A stretch of DNA of 64,000 nucleotides from Chrysomallon squamiferum (GCA_012295275.1 CM022671.1:1233332-1297331); one strand, 5' to 3'. Counted from the stretch's first letter, positions 11,686 to 26,400 are shown. Made by a program: numbers and translations. Notes: generated from the sequence alone by a model not told the origin.

Positions 11686-14600
11686 CACCCTTTTTTTTAC
11701 CTCCTTGCTGCTAACATCAATTTTACACACGCCTAAACAGTTTCATCAATCCCATTAAAAATTTATAAAAATCTGAAGAAAGAAAAACTGAAATAATTCC
11801 ATTTCCTTGCACTTGTTTATTTACAAGTATAATTTTGTTTTGTTTTTGTTGCTTATGAGCTAGAACCAGATTTCATGCTCATAACGATGCACTCAATTTA
11901 TCTTCCTTTTTTTTTTTGGTTCTTCACTTTTTTCTTCTCTATATCCTATCTTCATGTGCTAAAATGAGCTTTGCTCAGATTGCATGCTGGATATAATGGA
12001 TACTCACTTCCTGCTTTAAAAGACAGGTTTACTTAGGCTCACACATGGAAGCAATTCTAGCTAAGAAGCAGTTATTCTCTGGCAACAGATGTGATGGTCA
12101 AAGCAGACACATTTCTGTTAATGATTTTAAATGAAATAACTCATTTGGATGTGTTTATTTATCAGTAATTTAAATAAATAAATAAATAAATAAATAAGCA
12201 ATAATAATTTGTACTTTTATAGATAAACAGTAGTACTGCTAATGCTATTATTATTATACTTACAGCACTAGTATTATTGCTACAGCTACTACTGTTGCTG
12301 CTGTCATTACTTCAATAAATACAACTAGTATACTATTACAGCAACAACAGTGATCACTCCTATACCTGGAACAAAATATTCAGTTATTACTAAATTCTTT
12401 TCTTTAAGTTAATAAAATAAAATTAATATATAACTTTTTAAAAGTGTTATTAAAGAAAATGAGTGTTAATAGTTTCATGATGTTAATAAATATATATTTT
12501 AAAAAACAAATATTGTAAATTTGAGATAAAATTAGATTGGTTCGATTTAATATTAAAATTAGACTGTTTTTTTTTTTAATGCAGTGAATTCTGTTGAGGG
12601 TAGAATAAGTTTATTTTCTTTAAATGCCTTAAATCTTTGCACTGTGAAGATGGTGACAGTTAAGGTCAGAAGATCACTAATGTTATGGTTTGTGGTGTAA
12701 ACTTCCTCCCCTGCTGACAGAGATCCCACCTTCTGTGTGGTCTTCTGTCTTAGCAGGAAACTGTCTCTGCATGGAGAAACACAAAGTCCTCATTCATCTG
12801 TGTATCGTTTCACTGGAATCTTTCTGTTTATTAAAAACATAATTAATGGCCACCTAATATTTGGATTTATTCTTTTGATTTTTAATCTTGATTTCAATGT
12901 ATAATTGTTTAATTCTTTACTTTTTTTTTCTTTTAAAAAAAAAAAAAAAAAGACTATCCCTGAAAAAAAAAAAAAAAAAATATTTTTCAAAAAATTAAAA
13001 GCCTATGTCTTAACAGCATCTGTCTAAATTTAAAGAAAAAAATCTGTTACTTTTGTACATCTGTCCACTCAAAAAATAAATGAAATGTTTAAAATTAGAC
13101 CCAAGATGTTGGGTTAATTTTTACCAAATGTTATGAATATTTATACATTTCCTCTTCTCATCATAACATTTTTGAAGAATGTTTGAAAAAAAAAAAAATT
13201 ATGATTATATGATGCTATTGCGATTACAATTACTTTTATTACTCATATAATTGTATTTTGTGTCTTCCATTTTTTTTTTGCTTTTTGCTTTGCTTCTTTT
13301 TTTTCTTTATATTTATCTGTTGTTCAAAACTTTACATTTCATCTTTTCAAAATGTTTCAACCTCTGACATTAAAAATCATAACAGAGTACTGGCTTAACC
13401 ACGTCTATGTTTAATTTCAAAATACTGTTGTGTTTGTTCAGACAAGTTGTGGAAGGTGAGGACAATGAAGATAAGAAGATGCACTGCACATTCAACATCC
13501 TTGTAAGTAGTTTTTTATTTATTCAAAAAAAAATTCATTGTTTTATTGTTTTATTAATATTTATTCCCAGTTTCATTCATTACTATTATTACCAGTTAAT
13601 CTTATAAAAGGTGGGGTTTGTAAAAAAAAAATGGTTTACTTCAAATTTATTTCTATTTGTTATTTTATTATTGTTTATTATTTTTATGTTTAATTAGTAT
13701 CCTTTTTTCTTTTTGATTTTATGTGTGCCTGGATCACACACAGAGACTACATTTATACACGTGAAGTCACACAAGTACACAAGCACTCAGAGATGCATAC
13801 AGACACACAAATGAACAAATCTGATGTAAATAAAAATAAGTGATGCATTTTTTTCAGAACTTCTACAAGGACAACATCAACAGGGAGGAGCTCTACATCC
13901 GCTACATCAACAAACTGTTTCAGCTTCACCACGACGCCAACAACTTCGTGGAGGCTGGGTTGACGCTGCAACTGTACGCGCAGCTACTACAGTGGAACGA
14001 TGAGCAGCTGGCGGCCGACTTTGGCTACGGCAGTGAGAAGCAGTGGGAGAGAAAGGAGAAGCTCTACCTCAGAGTCATTGAATGCTTCGATGCTGGAAAG
14101 GTGTGTGAGTTTTCTGTCTCTGTGTGATACTAACAAGTCAGGGAACTAGCTGCTCCTTTCCCAGTTTACAACACTGTCCCACAACTGATTTGTCTCAGGC
14201 CTTAATGTACTGTCAGGTCAAGGTGCTTATAAAATTAAAACTAAATAAATAAAAATAATAATAATTAGTTAGTTAAAGGAATTAAAATAGAAACTGTTGT
14301 TATTTTGTATCAATTTGTTTTTTTTAATTCAAATGCTAGGTGAGGGATGTTCTAAGAAAAACATCTGCTGAGATCAGTTAAACATTAATTAATTTGTTTA
14401 TTTTGCAGGCTTGGGAATACGGAATACCTCTGTGTAAAGAGTTAGCTAAAGAGTATGAGAAAAAGTTTTACTACCAGAAACTCAGTGAGATTCTTGTAAG
14501 TCATATTGTTTTGTTTTTTTACATACACAAGTACCAGACCATTATTCCAGATTTCTGGAATTACCAAATTTCCAGCTTTATCTGCTAAATACAATTTGAT

Positions 14601-14891
14601 TCCTTATTTTTCATTGCTTATTTTATATTTTAAGTATATATTAAGCCTTGATCCAGAAAATCTGGAAATCAAAGTATCCAGATCACTTCCAGTCCCAAAT
14701 TTACTAAATAAATATTTTGGTACCTATCAGGTGTTTATCTGTGAAGCTATTCGATGATTTCTATATACAGTTTCATATACACAGATAATTCTTCTTTATC
14801 ATTCAACACATCAACAGTCAGTGCATCACATCATCCAAGTTATGCATTTCTCCATTCATCCTTCCACCCATCATTTATCTAACTATACCAT

Positions 14892-14975
<84 letters not shown>

Positions 14976-17900
14976 TAAAAACCACAGTGTAATATTCTAT
15001 ACAAATCATTCCAGTGTTGTTGTATATGATTTTAAAAGGTGACATACCAAGTGACATTTACAGGGTAATTTTCTTACATGAAATTAGTCTGTTAATTGTC
15101 ATGTTTTCACTGGCTGCCTGTGGTACTGGCACACACAGTTAGTCCTATCTGGTCAAAGCAGAACAATTTATCTTCAAAACTCATTCAGTTTCCATTAAAA
15201 TGGGGTCGTTATGGGTTTGTCTTCCAAGTGAATAAATTGGTGCATCAATTTAGGGATGAAAAAATTGACCCATTTTGCAAATTGTTATAAATTTAACTGA
15301 CAAAACATGTTTAGGATTCAGTCTGTACTAGTGTCAGTGCATTATAGTTAGCTTGTTTTTGTCCTGTTATGATGAAATTTAGAAGTTATTGTCAGAAGAC
15401 TGAAATGTCAGTACCAAAATGTAATATCTATTGTATACATTAGATTATTTTTCCTTTGCTTTCTCTATATCCTTTTCCTTTCCTCTTTCTCTCAAATCAT
15501 TTATTCTAGCACAGTCTTGTAGGCTATATATAACCAATGTCATATCCTCCCTATTTGATAAAGCTAACACTTAATATTTGTCAATAACAAAGGAGATTAG
15601 ATACAAATTTCAAACTTTATATAAATTTTTAAAATATTTTTAATTGTAATTTTGCACATCTTGCGATCTGTTTAATTATTAATATAATTATTTAATTTTA
15701 AATTGTATATTTATTAATAGATTTTAAGTTAATTAATTATATATTGATTTGTTTTTCAAAACAGCAAAGAGAAGCAAAATTCTTCACAAACATACTGAAC
15801 AGTCTGACACACAGGCAGAAACCTTCGTACTTCAGAGTTGTCTACTATGGAAAGTCTTTCCCTCCTTTCATTAGAGTGAGTGATTTATTTATGTATGTTT
15901 CATTTTACAGTTCCCATTATAATAAAACTTCCTTGTACTAATACAGTACAATAAAAGCAATAATTAAAATATTAAAACAGTGAAATTGGTAAAAAAAAAA
16001 TGTTTTGATTTAGAAATGAGCAACAGCGACATCGTTTGGAATTAATGAAAATAAATTAATGTATGTTTAATGCGTGTTTTTCAGAATAAGGCTTTCATAT
16101 ATCGAGGTGATGAGTGTATGAAGCTCGATGCAATGAAACAAAACCTGCTCCAGGAGTACCCCTCTGCAACCATCCTCGGCAACAAACCAGTTGAAAACAG
16201 TATTAAGGAAGGCGATGCTCAGTGTATCTTTTCTAACACGTTGTGTTTGATTTACTTCTCAAAGGATCTGATTTTATCAAAGGTTTAACGTGTTCAGTTT
16301 AGTGTTAACAGCATTAACATGTACAGATTAGGTTTGTTTAGACCAGAGATTTTCAAACTCCTTTCTAACTGAATTCTTTTAATATGTGAATGAAATATGC
16401 CCAGTACTTTTATTAGGTAAATTATAATGCAAGGTTAAAATATATGAAATTAATTTTGCTCTCATACTTCTTCGTGACTACTTGCAAACCCCAAGAGTAC
16501 GTGTACCACAATTTGAAAACCTCTTGTTTAGACATTAAGATTTGGTGTAGTAAAGGTCAAAAATGGAATGAATATGATGGAGGAACAAATAATGTTTCTG
16601 CATACATATGTGTGTATTATAATTTTTAGTTGCATATGAAGTATATTCTTTCCAAACTTAAACAAGAGAAAAGTATATCAGAGAATAAGAATCATTTCTT
16701 TAACTGACTAAGACATTCAGCTGTGCAGTGTGAAGCCTGTGCCCAGCCCTAGACTGGAGTTTCTTGACCTCGATGTTCCTGCAGAGATCAAGGATTTCTA
16801 CGAGTACAATGAGGTGGAGATCTTCCAGTTTGACAGACCTTACCACCAGGGAGAGAAAGACAAAAACAATGATTTTAAGGTATTAAAACAAGTTTCAGAC
16901 ATTTTGTTGATCTGTATGCAAAACATTAATATGTATTTACTTCTCACAATATCTGTTCTGACAAAATTGTTTTTTTGATATCATAATTTTCAACAAAGTT
17001 TATTGTACTCAGAATATTTTTGATTCAAGGACAAAGATTTGTGACATTTAGACAGTTTATAAAAGTGTTTTTCTTTAAATTTTTATTATTACTGTTATAA
17101 TTTTTATTAATTAATTATTTTTTAAATTTATTTTTGTTTTAAAGTTTTAGAGACAAACATTAACTTGCTTGATACAATAATGTGGTTGTTGTTTCAGCCT
17201 AATAAAAAGAAATCTGCTCACATTGCACCTACACTGAAGGTAGCTAAAGATGTTGAAAAAAGAATTATCGTTCTTGTTATTTGTGTTTGTGTTATTTTCA
17301 TGTTCTTGTTAGGCCATGAGAATACAAATTCAAGTTTTGTGGCAGTTCTTACATTAGCTGAAAATTATTAAAATATTATAAAAAAAATATTCTTCTGGCC
17401 TAACTGGTATTATTGTTGTTGATGTTAATTTTTCACAGAGGTTTCAGTTAAACTGTTGTTCAAGGTTTATTGTTTCATTTGGTGTTGTATTCCTTGTTTA
17501 GTTTCTCTGTTTGAAACCTATGTTGTTTAGAAGTATCTATTTATTTATTTTAAATCCAGTTTTGATTTTAAATTCTTACTTGATTCATCCTTACACAGAC
17601 TCTGTGGCTGGAAAGAACCATCATGAGAACTACGTACAAACTTCCAGGAATCCTGCGATGGTACGAAATCATTGACACGCAGGTGCTGCACCTCAGCCCC
17701 ATCTCCACCGCCATTGACAACATGCGCACTGTCAACTCGGAACTGCAGCATCTGGTCAAACACTGCAAGCAGCACCAGAGCATCTTCTTCAAACAGATGG
17801 AAATGAGACTGCAGGGAGTCATCAGTGCAGCAGTCAATGGAGGCATACCAAAGTACCAGGAGGTGAGCTAGTTAAATTCTCGTATAGACACTTCACCAAA

Positions 17901-19744
17901 GTACCAGGAGGTAGGCTAGTTCAATTCTTGTATAGACACTTCACCAAAGTACCAGGAGGTGAGCTAGTTAAATTCTCGTATAGACACTTCACCAAAGTAC
18001 CAGGAGGTGAGCTAGTTAAATTCTCACATAGACACTTCACCAAAGTACCAGGAGGTGAGCTAGTTAAATTCTCACATAGACACTTCACCAAAGTACCAGG
18101 AGGTGAGCTAGTTAAATTCTCATGTAGACACTTCACCAAAGTATCAGGAGGTAGGCTAGTTAAATTCTCGTATAGATAGGTCATGTAAAACCTTTAGTAT
18201 CAGAAATGGTGAATATTTATGTTTGTGTTAATTCATTTATTTTAATTTTAATTCATGCCTTTAAATTTTGTAACATAAGAAAATGATATTCAAGAAATGT
18301 CACTACTTTGTTTTTTGTTCTTAGGCATTTTTCTGTAAAGAGTTTCGAGAAAATCATCCTGAAGAAATAGACAGAGTTTCCGAATTTAATTTCAAGATCA
18401 AGTCATGCAGCAGGTAAGTGTGTTTGTGTGTGTGTGATTCAAAGATTCTTTGAGACTTTTGACTAGATATGAGATGTCTGTTCTGTTGATTATACAGATT
18501 TGTGTTTGTGTTGACAGATTCGACTGTTAGATCAAGGCTTAGAGATTCATGGACATCTATTCTGCTGATTATAGATATTTGTGTTTTTGTTGACAGATTC
18601 GACTGTTAGAGCAAGGCTTAGAGATTCATGGACGTCTATTCTGCTGATTATAGATATTTGTGTTTTTGTTGACAGATTCGACTGTTAGAGCAAGGCTTAG
18701 AGATTCATGGACAACTCGCCACTGATGATCTGCAGCCACTTCACAAAAGTTTAGTCGACCTCTTCAAGAAGATGAAGCAGGAAGCAAATCGTATGGTGAG
18801 AAAGAAACATATCATCTCTCTGTCTCTTTTTCTTACCCTTCCCCCTCCCTTTTCTTCTGCTCTTTTTATGTTTTGTCTGTGGTTTCTCCTTGTATATGCT
18901 TTTATGTGTGGTTTCTCCTTGTATATGCTTTTATGTGGTTGTCATCAGTTGAATATTATTTTCTAAACCTTACTCTGAACATTAATCTGTATTTTGTTTT
19001 GTGAAAATAAGTTCACACTGACAGAATTTAGTAATAGTGTGTGTGTGTTTCAGGGCTCCCCCAGGGACACTCACCTGTTACGTAGTTCAGCGTTTGGAAC
19101 TCCGCCCCGACCAGCCACACCTGGCAGCACTTCCCAGCATTCCAGTGGGGGGAGGTTTGTAAAACAAAATATAAAACTTATCTTCTCAAACTGTGATTAA
19201 ATTGTACTTTTCATCATGTGATTGTGTTTATATATAAACAGTAATTTAAAAAATGAATAATTGAGAGTTTTGGTGTGGGTTTTTTTTATGTGATTTATCT
19301 CACTGGGGATTAAATAATAATTAGTAAATAATAATAATTAACAACAGCACAACTTAATGTTTTAAACTGTACAATACATAGAGTTGTTGATAAGTATATC
19401 TAGTACACATATAAATGACATTGCACTCTAAACATTGTTTTATTATCTACATCATCAGCTAACACTGTTATCTCCATTCAGTGCTTTAACATTAAGGAGT
19501 GAAACACTTTAATGGACAAAAGTAATTATATTCTAAATAATACAATTAAAATAATAATTAAAATAGTGAAGAAAACGTAACTGTGAAGTTTTCTGTGAGG
19601 TGTTGTTTTGTTGTAGTAGCAGTCGATCTTCTGTGGTTTCTACTGATGCAATGTACCAGGACGATGAAAACGTCTACACTGATCCAGATGTAAGTAACCT
19701 TGCTTTTATCGATTTTTAAATTATATTCAGGATCATATGCTGTT

Positions 19745-19776
<32 letters not shown>

Positions 19777-20400
19777 TTTTTTTTTTAGCATATTTTTTAA
19801 AAACAACATGTGATATCAATAATTGTGTTTTTGTTTTTTTAAATGGCTGTGACAACATCCTCTTAACCCACTCTTACTGTTTCAGCAGTTTAACCTGTTT
19901 AATCAACTCTTACACATTTTTATTATATAAAATAGACTTTGTTATCTAATAATTGTCTTTAATTTCACTTTTTATTAAGTCTTACTGGTATTTTCCTCTT
20001 TACAAATAAAACAAAGAGAATGTTGGTATGTAAGTAATTATTAACATGCTTCAATCAGGAAAAACTTTTTTTTTATGTGTTCATGTAATGTATAGAAAGG
20101 GAATTTTCTAGAGTGTTTTGTCAAAAATAAACCTTTCAGCTAAAATTGATTTAAAGAAATGTTTGCTAACTGAAAAGAATTATGATATTTGGATTTGCTT
20201 GTTACAGTTTTTATTATTTTCAACATAATTCACTATAAGAAAATAAGTAATTAAATAAAATAATTATGATCTGTAAATATATTTGTAAAGTTTAATTTTT
20301 ATTAGATCTTAACTAAGAAAATTCAAATTAAAAGGGATATATATATGGTTCTCTAGGGGTTAAAAAGAAACAAATGATACATTGGAAAGAAACACCTCTG

Positions 20401-20431
<31 letters not shown>

Positions 20432-23400
20432 TATGTATATGTACACACACATGCATACACATGTTTATATTTTTAACAGTTTACTCATTAAAACAAAAAG
20501 CACAACTCTTCAACAGACAAACGGTAATTAATGGTTTGGAGCTTTATCTGAATAACTAACATATACTAATTCTGCTTTCTCTTCATGCTGCAATATCTTC
20601 TTTTTCTTCTGCTGCTTTCACTAGGACCCTGACATTGCTCCACCTCCCCCCGAGAAACAGAGAACTGGCACCCACTGGTCTGTTCCTTACACAAGACACT
20701 CTGCCCCTCCTATTCCCTCCCGTCCCTTTTCAGGCGTAGTTTCTGCGGAGATGCTGGTGCAGGTTTGTGGTGTTGTCTGAGACCAGGTTAACACTGGAAG
20801 ATGTCAGGCAGTTTCACAGTATTTAGTCACACGTGAAGCGTTTTCTAAAATAAATCTAAATTTTGCTTAAGAAAACTGTTAAACAGTTACAGATATTTTC
20901 ACCATTTGTAACAGGTAATGAAAATTGAAAGTACGCCTTTATTAATTAGAATATAAATAATTAGAAAATACAAAATTGTAAAAAATAAATTGAAAGATGT
21001 AAATATTAATAAAATAAATAAATAAATAAATAAATAATTTTTTTAAATATATATATATATAAAAAATATTTGTAGACATAATTAAGTAGACCAGTTACAA
21101 ATGTTTAGCTACAAGTATTTTGTAATTTGACAAGAAATACTTTCTAGCTCTTGGAAAACAAAATTATAAAATATTTACCTCAAATACATTTATTAAAACA
21201 CAGTAAAATACATTTTTTCATTAGCATCCACACCTTAATAAATAATTTGCTTAAAGTTTAATTTACAAACTGAAATGCTGATTAATTATTGCTGAAAGAG
21301 ACTGTTTCACCTCTTCACTGAGTTACCTGCTTTGTTTTGCTGTGTTTAACAGCTGTGGTTTGTGTTTAAAAGTTGTATTGTTTGGCATTTTTTAATGATT
21401 GTTGTAAAACTTTTAAAACTTGTGTTATTAGTCTTCTTTTTAATTTTTTCATAAAATGGTTTGTATTTGTTGGCATTTTGTAGCTGTTTATTATTTTTTT
21501 AGGAATTTTTAAATTATAATATTTATTTGTTTGTTTATGTTTAACAGTTGGCATCAAAAACAGTGTTTGTCTATGTTAATATACAGATAAATACTGTGTT
21601 AGTGTGTACACAGTCCCCCCACCCACATACATATTCTGTATATACAGATGTCGTTTAGACTAAATACTGTTTAAAAAGAAGAGTGCAAGTTTATTTAAAA
21701 CTAATTTCCTTGTTGACAACTTTTTTAAAATCCATTTAGAAATGTCTGATCCCTTAATTCTGAATGTATACTGAGCAGCTTTGAAAACATCCAGTTAAAA
21801 ATATATCAGTCTTATCTGTATCAGTTTGTCTGTTTTTCTGTCAGCACTTTCTGTGATTCTGTGTACTGTGCCACCTGTCTTCTGTTTCTGTCAAATGTTT
21901 TTATTTATGTTTAACTGTCTTTCTGTAGTTGTTTGTTTTTACTGTGCTTTAAAATGTGTATCTCACATTTCACACACACACACACACAATATTTCAAAAC
22001 AAATTTGAAAGTATCTATTTTTCATTTCATGAGAAAAGTTCACTTTTCTGTACTTTTCTTAAAAGATTATTGTAAAACTTGATTTATTTTGAGTCAGATA
22101 AACAGGAGGCTAGACTGAATGTGAATTGTTGATTTTAATATTTGGTGTTGTAGTGATTTATACTTCACAGTTAATCTGTTTGTCATAAAGCCCTTCATAA
22201 ATAATCAAATGTTCAATACACACATGCACACACACAAAGATGTATGTAAATGACAGAAATGAACTATTTATTTCAGATGAACAATGATTTAAGGAACTCT
22301 CAAGCCTCTACTGCCAGTGAAACTGCTCTAAACCAGATGCCAGTGAAGACAACAGGTAAGAATCTGTCACATACAAGTTGTTACTAAACACACACACACA
22401 CACACATGACATACTTTCATACATAGATTCCCATGATATCCTGTAATAATTATGATGTTTTTCTGATGATGCAGTCTGTTGTGTTGACTCACAGGGATTT
22501 TTTTGTTTTATGTTGATAAGGCAGACTGAAAAAGGGGAACAGTTCATATGTGACAAACCAAAAAAAATATTTTGGAATTTGTCTTCCTTTCATAAAGTAT
22601 GTTGTTACTGCAGTAAAACACCACCACTGATGTTTTTTATCTTGCTCATTAGGTAACAACAGGATTTGTGTATAATGATGGACACAGTGATGCAGTAGGT
22701 TTACCAGTGTTTTATATTTTATTTATATAGGGAAAGAAAGGTAAAGAACAGAGAAAAAGACAGTTAAACATTTTGTTATTTTTGCATCTTGTTTCAGGCT
22801 TGTCAAGCTCTGTGTCCAGCAGTCACATTGATACTGCTGGCAGGCATCCACATGCTTTACACCGGTTTACATCAGTTCCTGACACAGTGAGGAGTCCTGC
22901 TCCTAACAGCCAGGCTCCTCCACTGCCTAGGAGAAAAGGTTCAGGTATGATACAGAAATATGCTCTTTTTATTTACAGGTGGTCTTTGTCAGCAGGTAAA
23001 ATATTTAACACAGAACAAGATTTGTGAGATCTATTTTGCACGTGAATAATTAGCTTAAGTATTCCTAAGGTATTCCTAAATACCTGTGTTTAAGGATAAA
23101 AGTTTTTATATTTTTGGATTGCTGTCTTATAATTCATTTAATTAATTATGAAAGAAAATCATATTCAGGTTATAAAAAGGAGAAAATATACTGATACAAA
23201 GTTAGGATTTGGTTGTCATCAATTGTGCAGAAAGGAAAAAGAAATGATTTAAAGTCTTTAGCAGTCCAGTTATTAGTAGAATTCTTTGTATATCTGTATT
23301 TTCAGAAATGAACAGAGTAGATTTACTCAAACATAAATTTTGTTATTAATGAAATAAAAGCATTGTGGCTGACATTTGTAAAATTTTAAAAAAATACAAC

Positions 23401-26400
23401 AACCCCATCTGCCAAATTTAAAAAAAATAATAATAAATTACAACATTATTATTTATCATAAGAAATAATTATCAGATAATGTGATTTGTAATTACTATGT
23501 AATATTAACAGTAATTAATAGATCACCAAACAATGTTATAAAAGATGTTATACAAGGTCTTGTTGCTTTTGGTGCTGCTTATCCCACAATGCATTGTTTT
23601 TTCAGTTCTTTAGTCTGTATTGTAGGATTGTCATGTTGTACTTTCTCGCCTGAACATACAAAACATTGCTGCTGAAAAACAAAACTGAACAAAGAAACAT
23701 CCTTTAAAACTGTGTATATTTCTCAGTTTTCTCTTCTGCTTTCACAATTCCTTTTTCACTTTCTCTGTCTCTCTGTCTCTTGTTTTCTTTTTCTTTACCT
23801 CTCTGTATCCCTTGAATACACAAACTCAGCATGCACGATACATTTGAATAATAAAAATAAAGCTACAGCTTCTGAATGCTTTATTTTCACTTGCTGAATA
23901 TCTGCTATAGGCAGTCCTAAGCTGTTTCACACTTTCTTTTTGAGTAACACAGTTAAAGAAAAGTTTAAAGATAATGGAGATTTATGGATACACAACCAGT
24001 TCTTGTACTAGTTATGTATAAAATAAGTGTCATGCTTGTTTTCATCATGCAGATGATATCCAGAATCATTCAGAGAAATAGCCAGTTTGGGATATAGTCA
24101 TATTAGGAATCAACCGTATGTCCAAATGTAATATTTCCCTTTAACAGAAACAAAATAATTAAATTTGAGTCAACTTACTGTATTATAAATATAATGAATT
24201 TAATAATGCTAAATAAGGAACAATTTATTTTCTAAACACTACAGTCAAATAAACCAAAATTTACCTCAAAATTTAATAATGACTATATTTCCACATATAA
24301 AGACTACTTAGTTTTAAAAATAGTGTTCTCTTATTATACATTGCTTTCCTTTTCACTTATCTTTGGTGTTATGAACAAATTGTCTCGAGTGTTATTTTTG
24401 CAAGTGATTGTATTACTGAGTATCCGATCCAGTCTGTGAGTTTTAGTACAGCTCATCTGAGTACTCTTTTCTAGCTTATGTTATTTGTTTAAATAAAACT
24501 TGTCCTATTAATATTTTTATATCAAGAATACAATACATTAAATAAGTGACAGGAAGGACTTCTTTGCAGGCTTCTCACATCACTGTTTTACTTTATTATC
24601 ACAAAAGACTGGTCTTGAAGAATTTATAAAACAGTTGCTTGAAAACAGATTAGAATATATCAGTAGAATTTAAGCCATTTGTTCCTGCTGCTAAAGATGT
24701 ACATTAAAACACTTAAATAAAGTGTGTGTTCACTGATGTTTGTATACACTGCTGTTCTCTTGTTCCGACACTTAGCTCCAACAAGCAAGCAGAACCCAGT
24801 CTGTAAGTTCTCTTTACACAGTCAAAACTTCATTGTCTCTCGAGTAATTTCTCAAAGAAAACACCTACACTCCTGTCTGCTAACTGTCCTGCCTACCTGG
24901 CTCTCTCCCTTCATTCAACCTACTCAAACACCCAGATACCTTCCTAGGTACATATCCATCAACGTGTGTATAGTGTAGTTTTTTTTTTTTAAAGATAAAT
25001 ATATTGAGACCAGTTTATTCTAGTATGTCCAAAATTGATTTTGCATCAGTATTAAAAGAAAGAAATAATAGTTTAATTAAAGGAACAAAGAGAGGAGAAA
25101 GAAGAAAAGATGAATGAACTGAGAAAGAGCTAAAATGAGAGAGAGGTCTGCAGTGAAAAAGTTTTGAAATCTTTTAAAATTTACCATAAATAAATAAATA
25201 AATATTGTATTATATTCTGTCTACATATTTTATAGAACTGAGTTAAAATCATTTTTAAATATTCATTTTTGAAATCTACTCCTTTGTACTTAACTTTATT
25301 ACAGAAAAAAAAAATCCAACTGCTTATATTTTACCTAGCCTAACAGAAAAAACAAAACAAATATAACTTTGACAAAATTATTCACAGAGATAATGAAATT
25401 TGACTGTTTTCAGTTACTGTTTCTGTTCCTTCTTTTTTTAACAAAGGTTTAATGGGTGCAGTTTCTTTTACAGTTTAATATCTAAATGCCAGCCCCAAAT
25501 TGCTACAATACCAGCTTAACATTATTTTCACAGTCATTTTACAAAATTTATTTTATGACTTTATATTTTTGTTATGACAGAAGAAAATGAATGTAATAAA
25601 GGTTATAAAATAATTATCATCATAACAATAACAAAATATAAAGAGATGCTAAGAACAGACTGCATTACACAGTAATTAAGATTTTTTGGGGAGTAACAGA
25701 TAAAATAATTTATTCTGTTTCAGAATACCATCTGATTCCATAAACATTTAAAAACAAACATTATAAATAATTTAAATGACGTATATCACAATATAATGTT
25801 TTCTATAACATAAAAAAAATCAGAGTTCATTACAAGATAATTACAAGCTAGTTTAGTGGTGACAATGTTACTGTAGTTTCTGGTAGAGTGTAGAAACTGG
25901 TGTTGGAGTCTTTCAAACATGGGTCAGTGGTTACACTTGTTTCAGATACTAACCAATCAAAGGCCAGCCCACCACCACTACCTCCTCGGTACAGCGAAGC
26001 AGGTACAGCAGCACTGACATCACCACTGCTTAACTCCTTGGCTTCGTTTTAGCTTTCTGCTTCTTTTTCATTTTTCAGTTTTGTTTGCTGTTTGATAGAC
26101 TGAGCAGCCTATGTTAGAAATGTTTGAAATGAGACTCTATGTCTGTTAATGTGAACATTTTTTATATATATTTGATGAAACAGTTGTACGAAGCCTTTTT
26201 TCTGATCTTCTTTTTTTAATTGATTTGTAAGAACTTTAAAAAAAAAAAGTTGCAGAGGAGGTGAATTTGGTGAAAGGTGTGAGAAGTTGAGATGAACATA
26301 TCTTACATAGGAGAACTCTCAGTCTAACCCTGGCATGCTTCAGTCTTGTGCACAGCGACTTACTTTGCTTCTGCTTCACAAATATCATTATTTATAGATC

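Larger units (their letters stand above)
10709..18795 (+). other. DHR-2 (CZH2/DOCKER) catalytic domain of the DOCK protein
   Basis: Exons 10709 to 18795 encode the catalytic region. The first exon (LLDKLLDYR) lies in the helical region just before DHR-2. Exons 13442-14495 give lobe A, with NFYKDNINREELYIRYI and AWEYGIPLCKELAKEYE. Exons 15765-16879 cover the YFRVVYYGKSFPPFIRNKAFIYRG region and the VKPVPSP segment. Exon 17599-17862 carries LPGILRWYE and the AAVNGG loop; in DOCK proteins of known structure the valine of this loop is the nucleotide sensor that helps expel GDP and magnesium. Exon 18676-18795 closes the domain with LLEQGLEIHG and LQPLHKSLVDLFKKMK. The join 16239/16729 was chosen because it restores a segment of the expected length ending in TVKPVP. 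Confidence 0.85.

Noticed and set aside
17921-18184. Open frames on both strands encoding 16-residue repeats (FTKVPGGELVKF)
   Set aside because: They are frames of the 48-bp array that differ from the DOCK coding frame, in which each unit has a stop.
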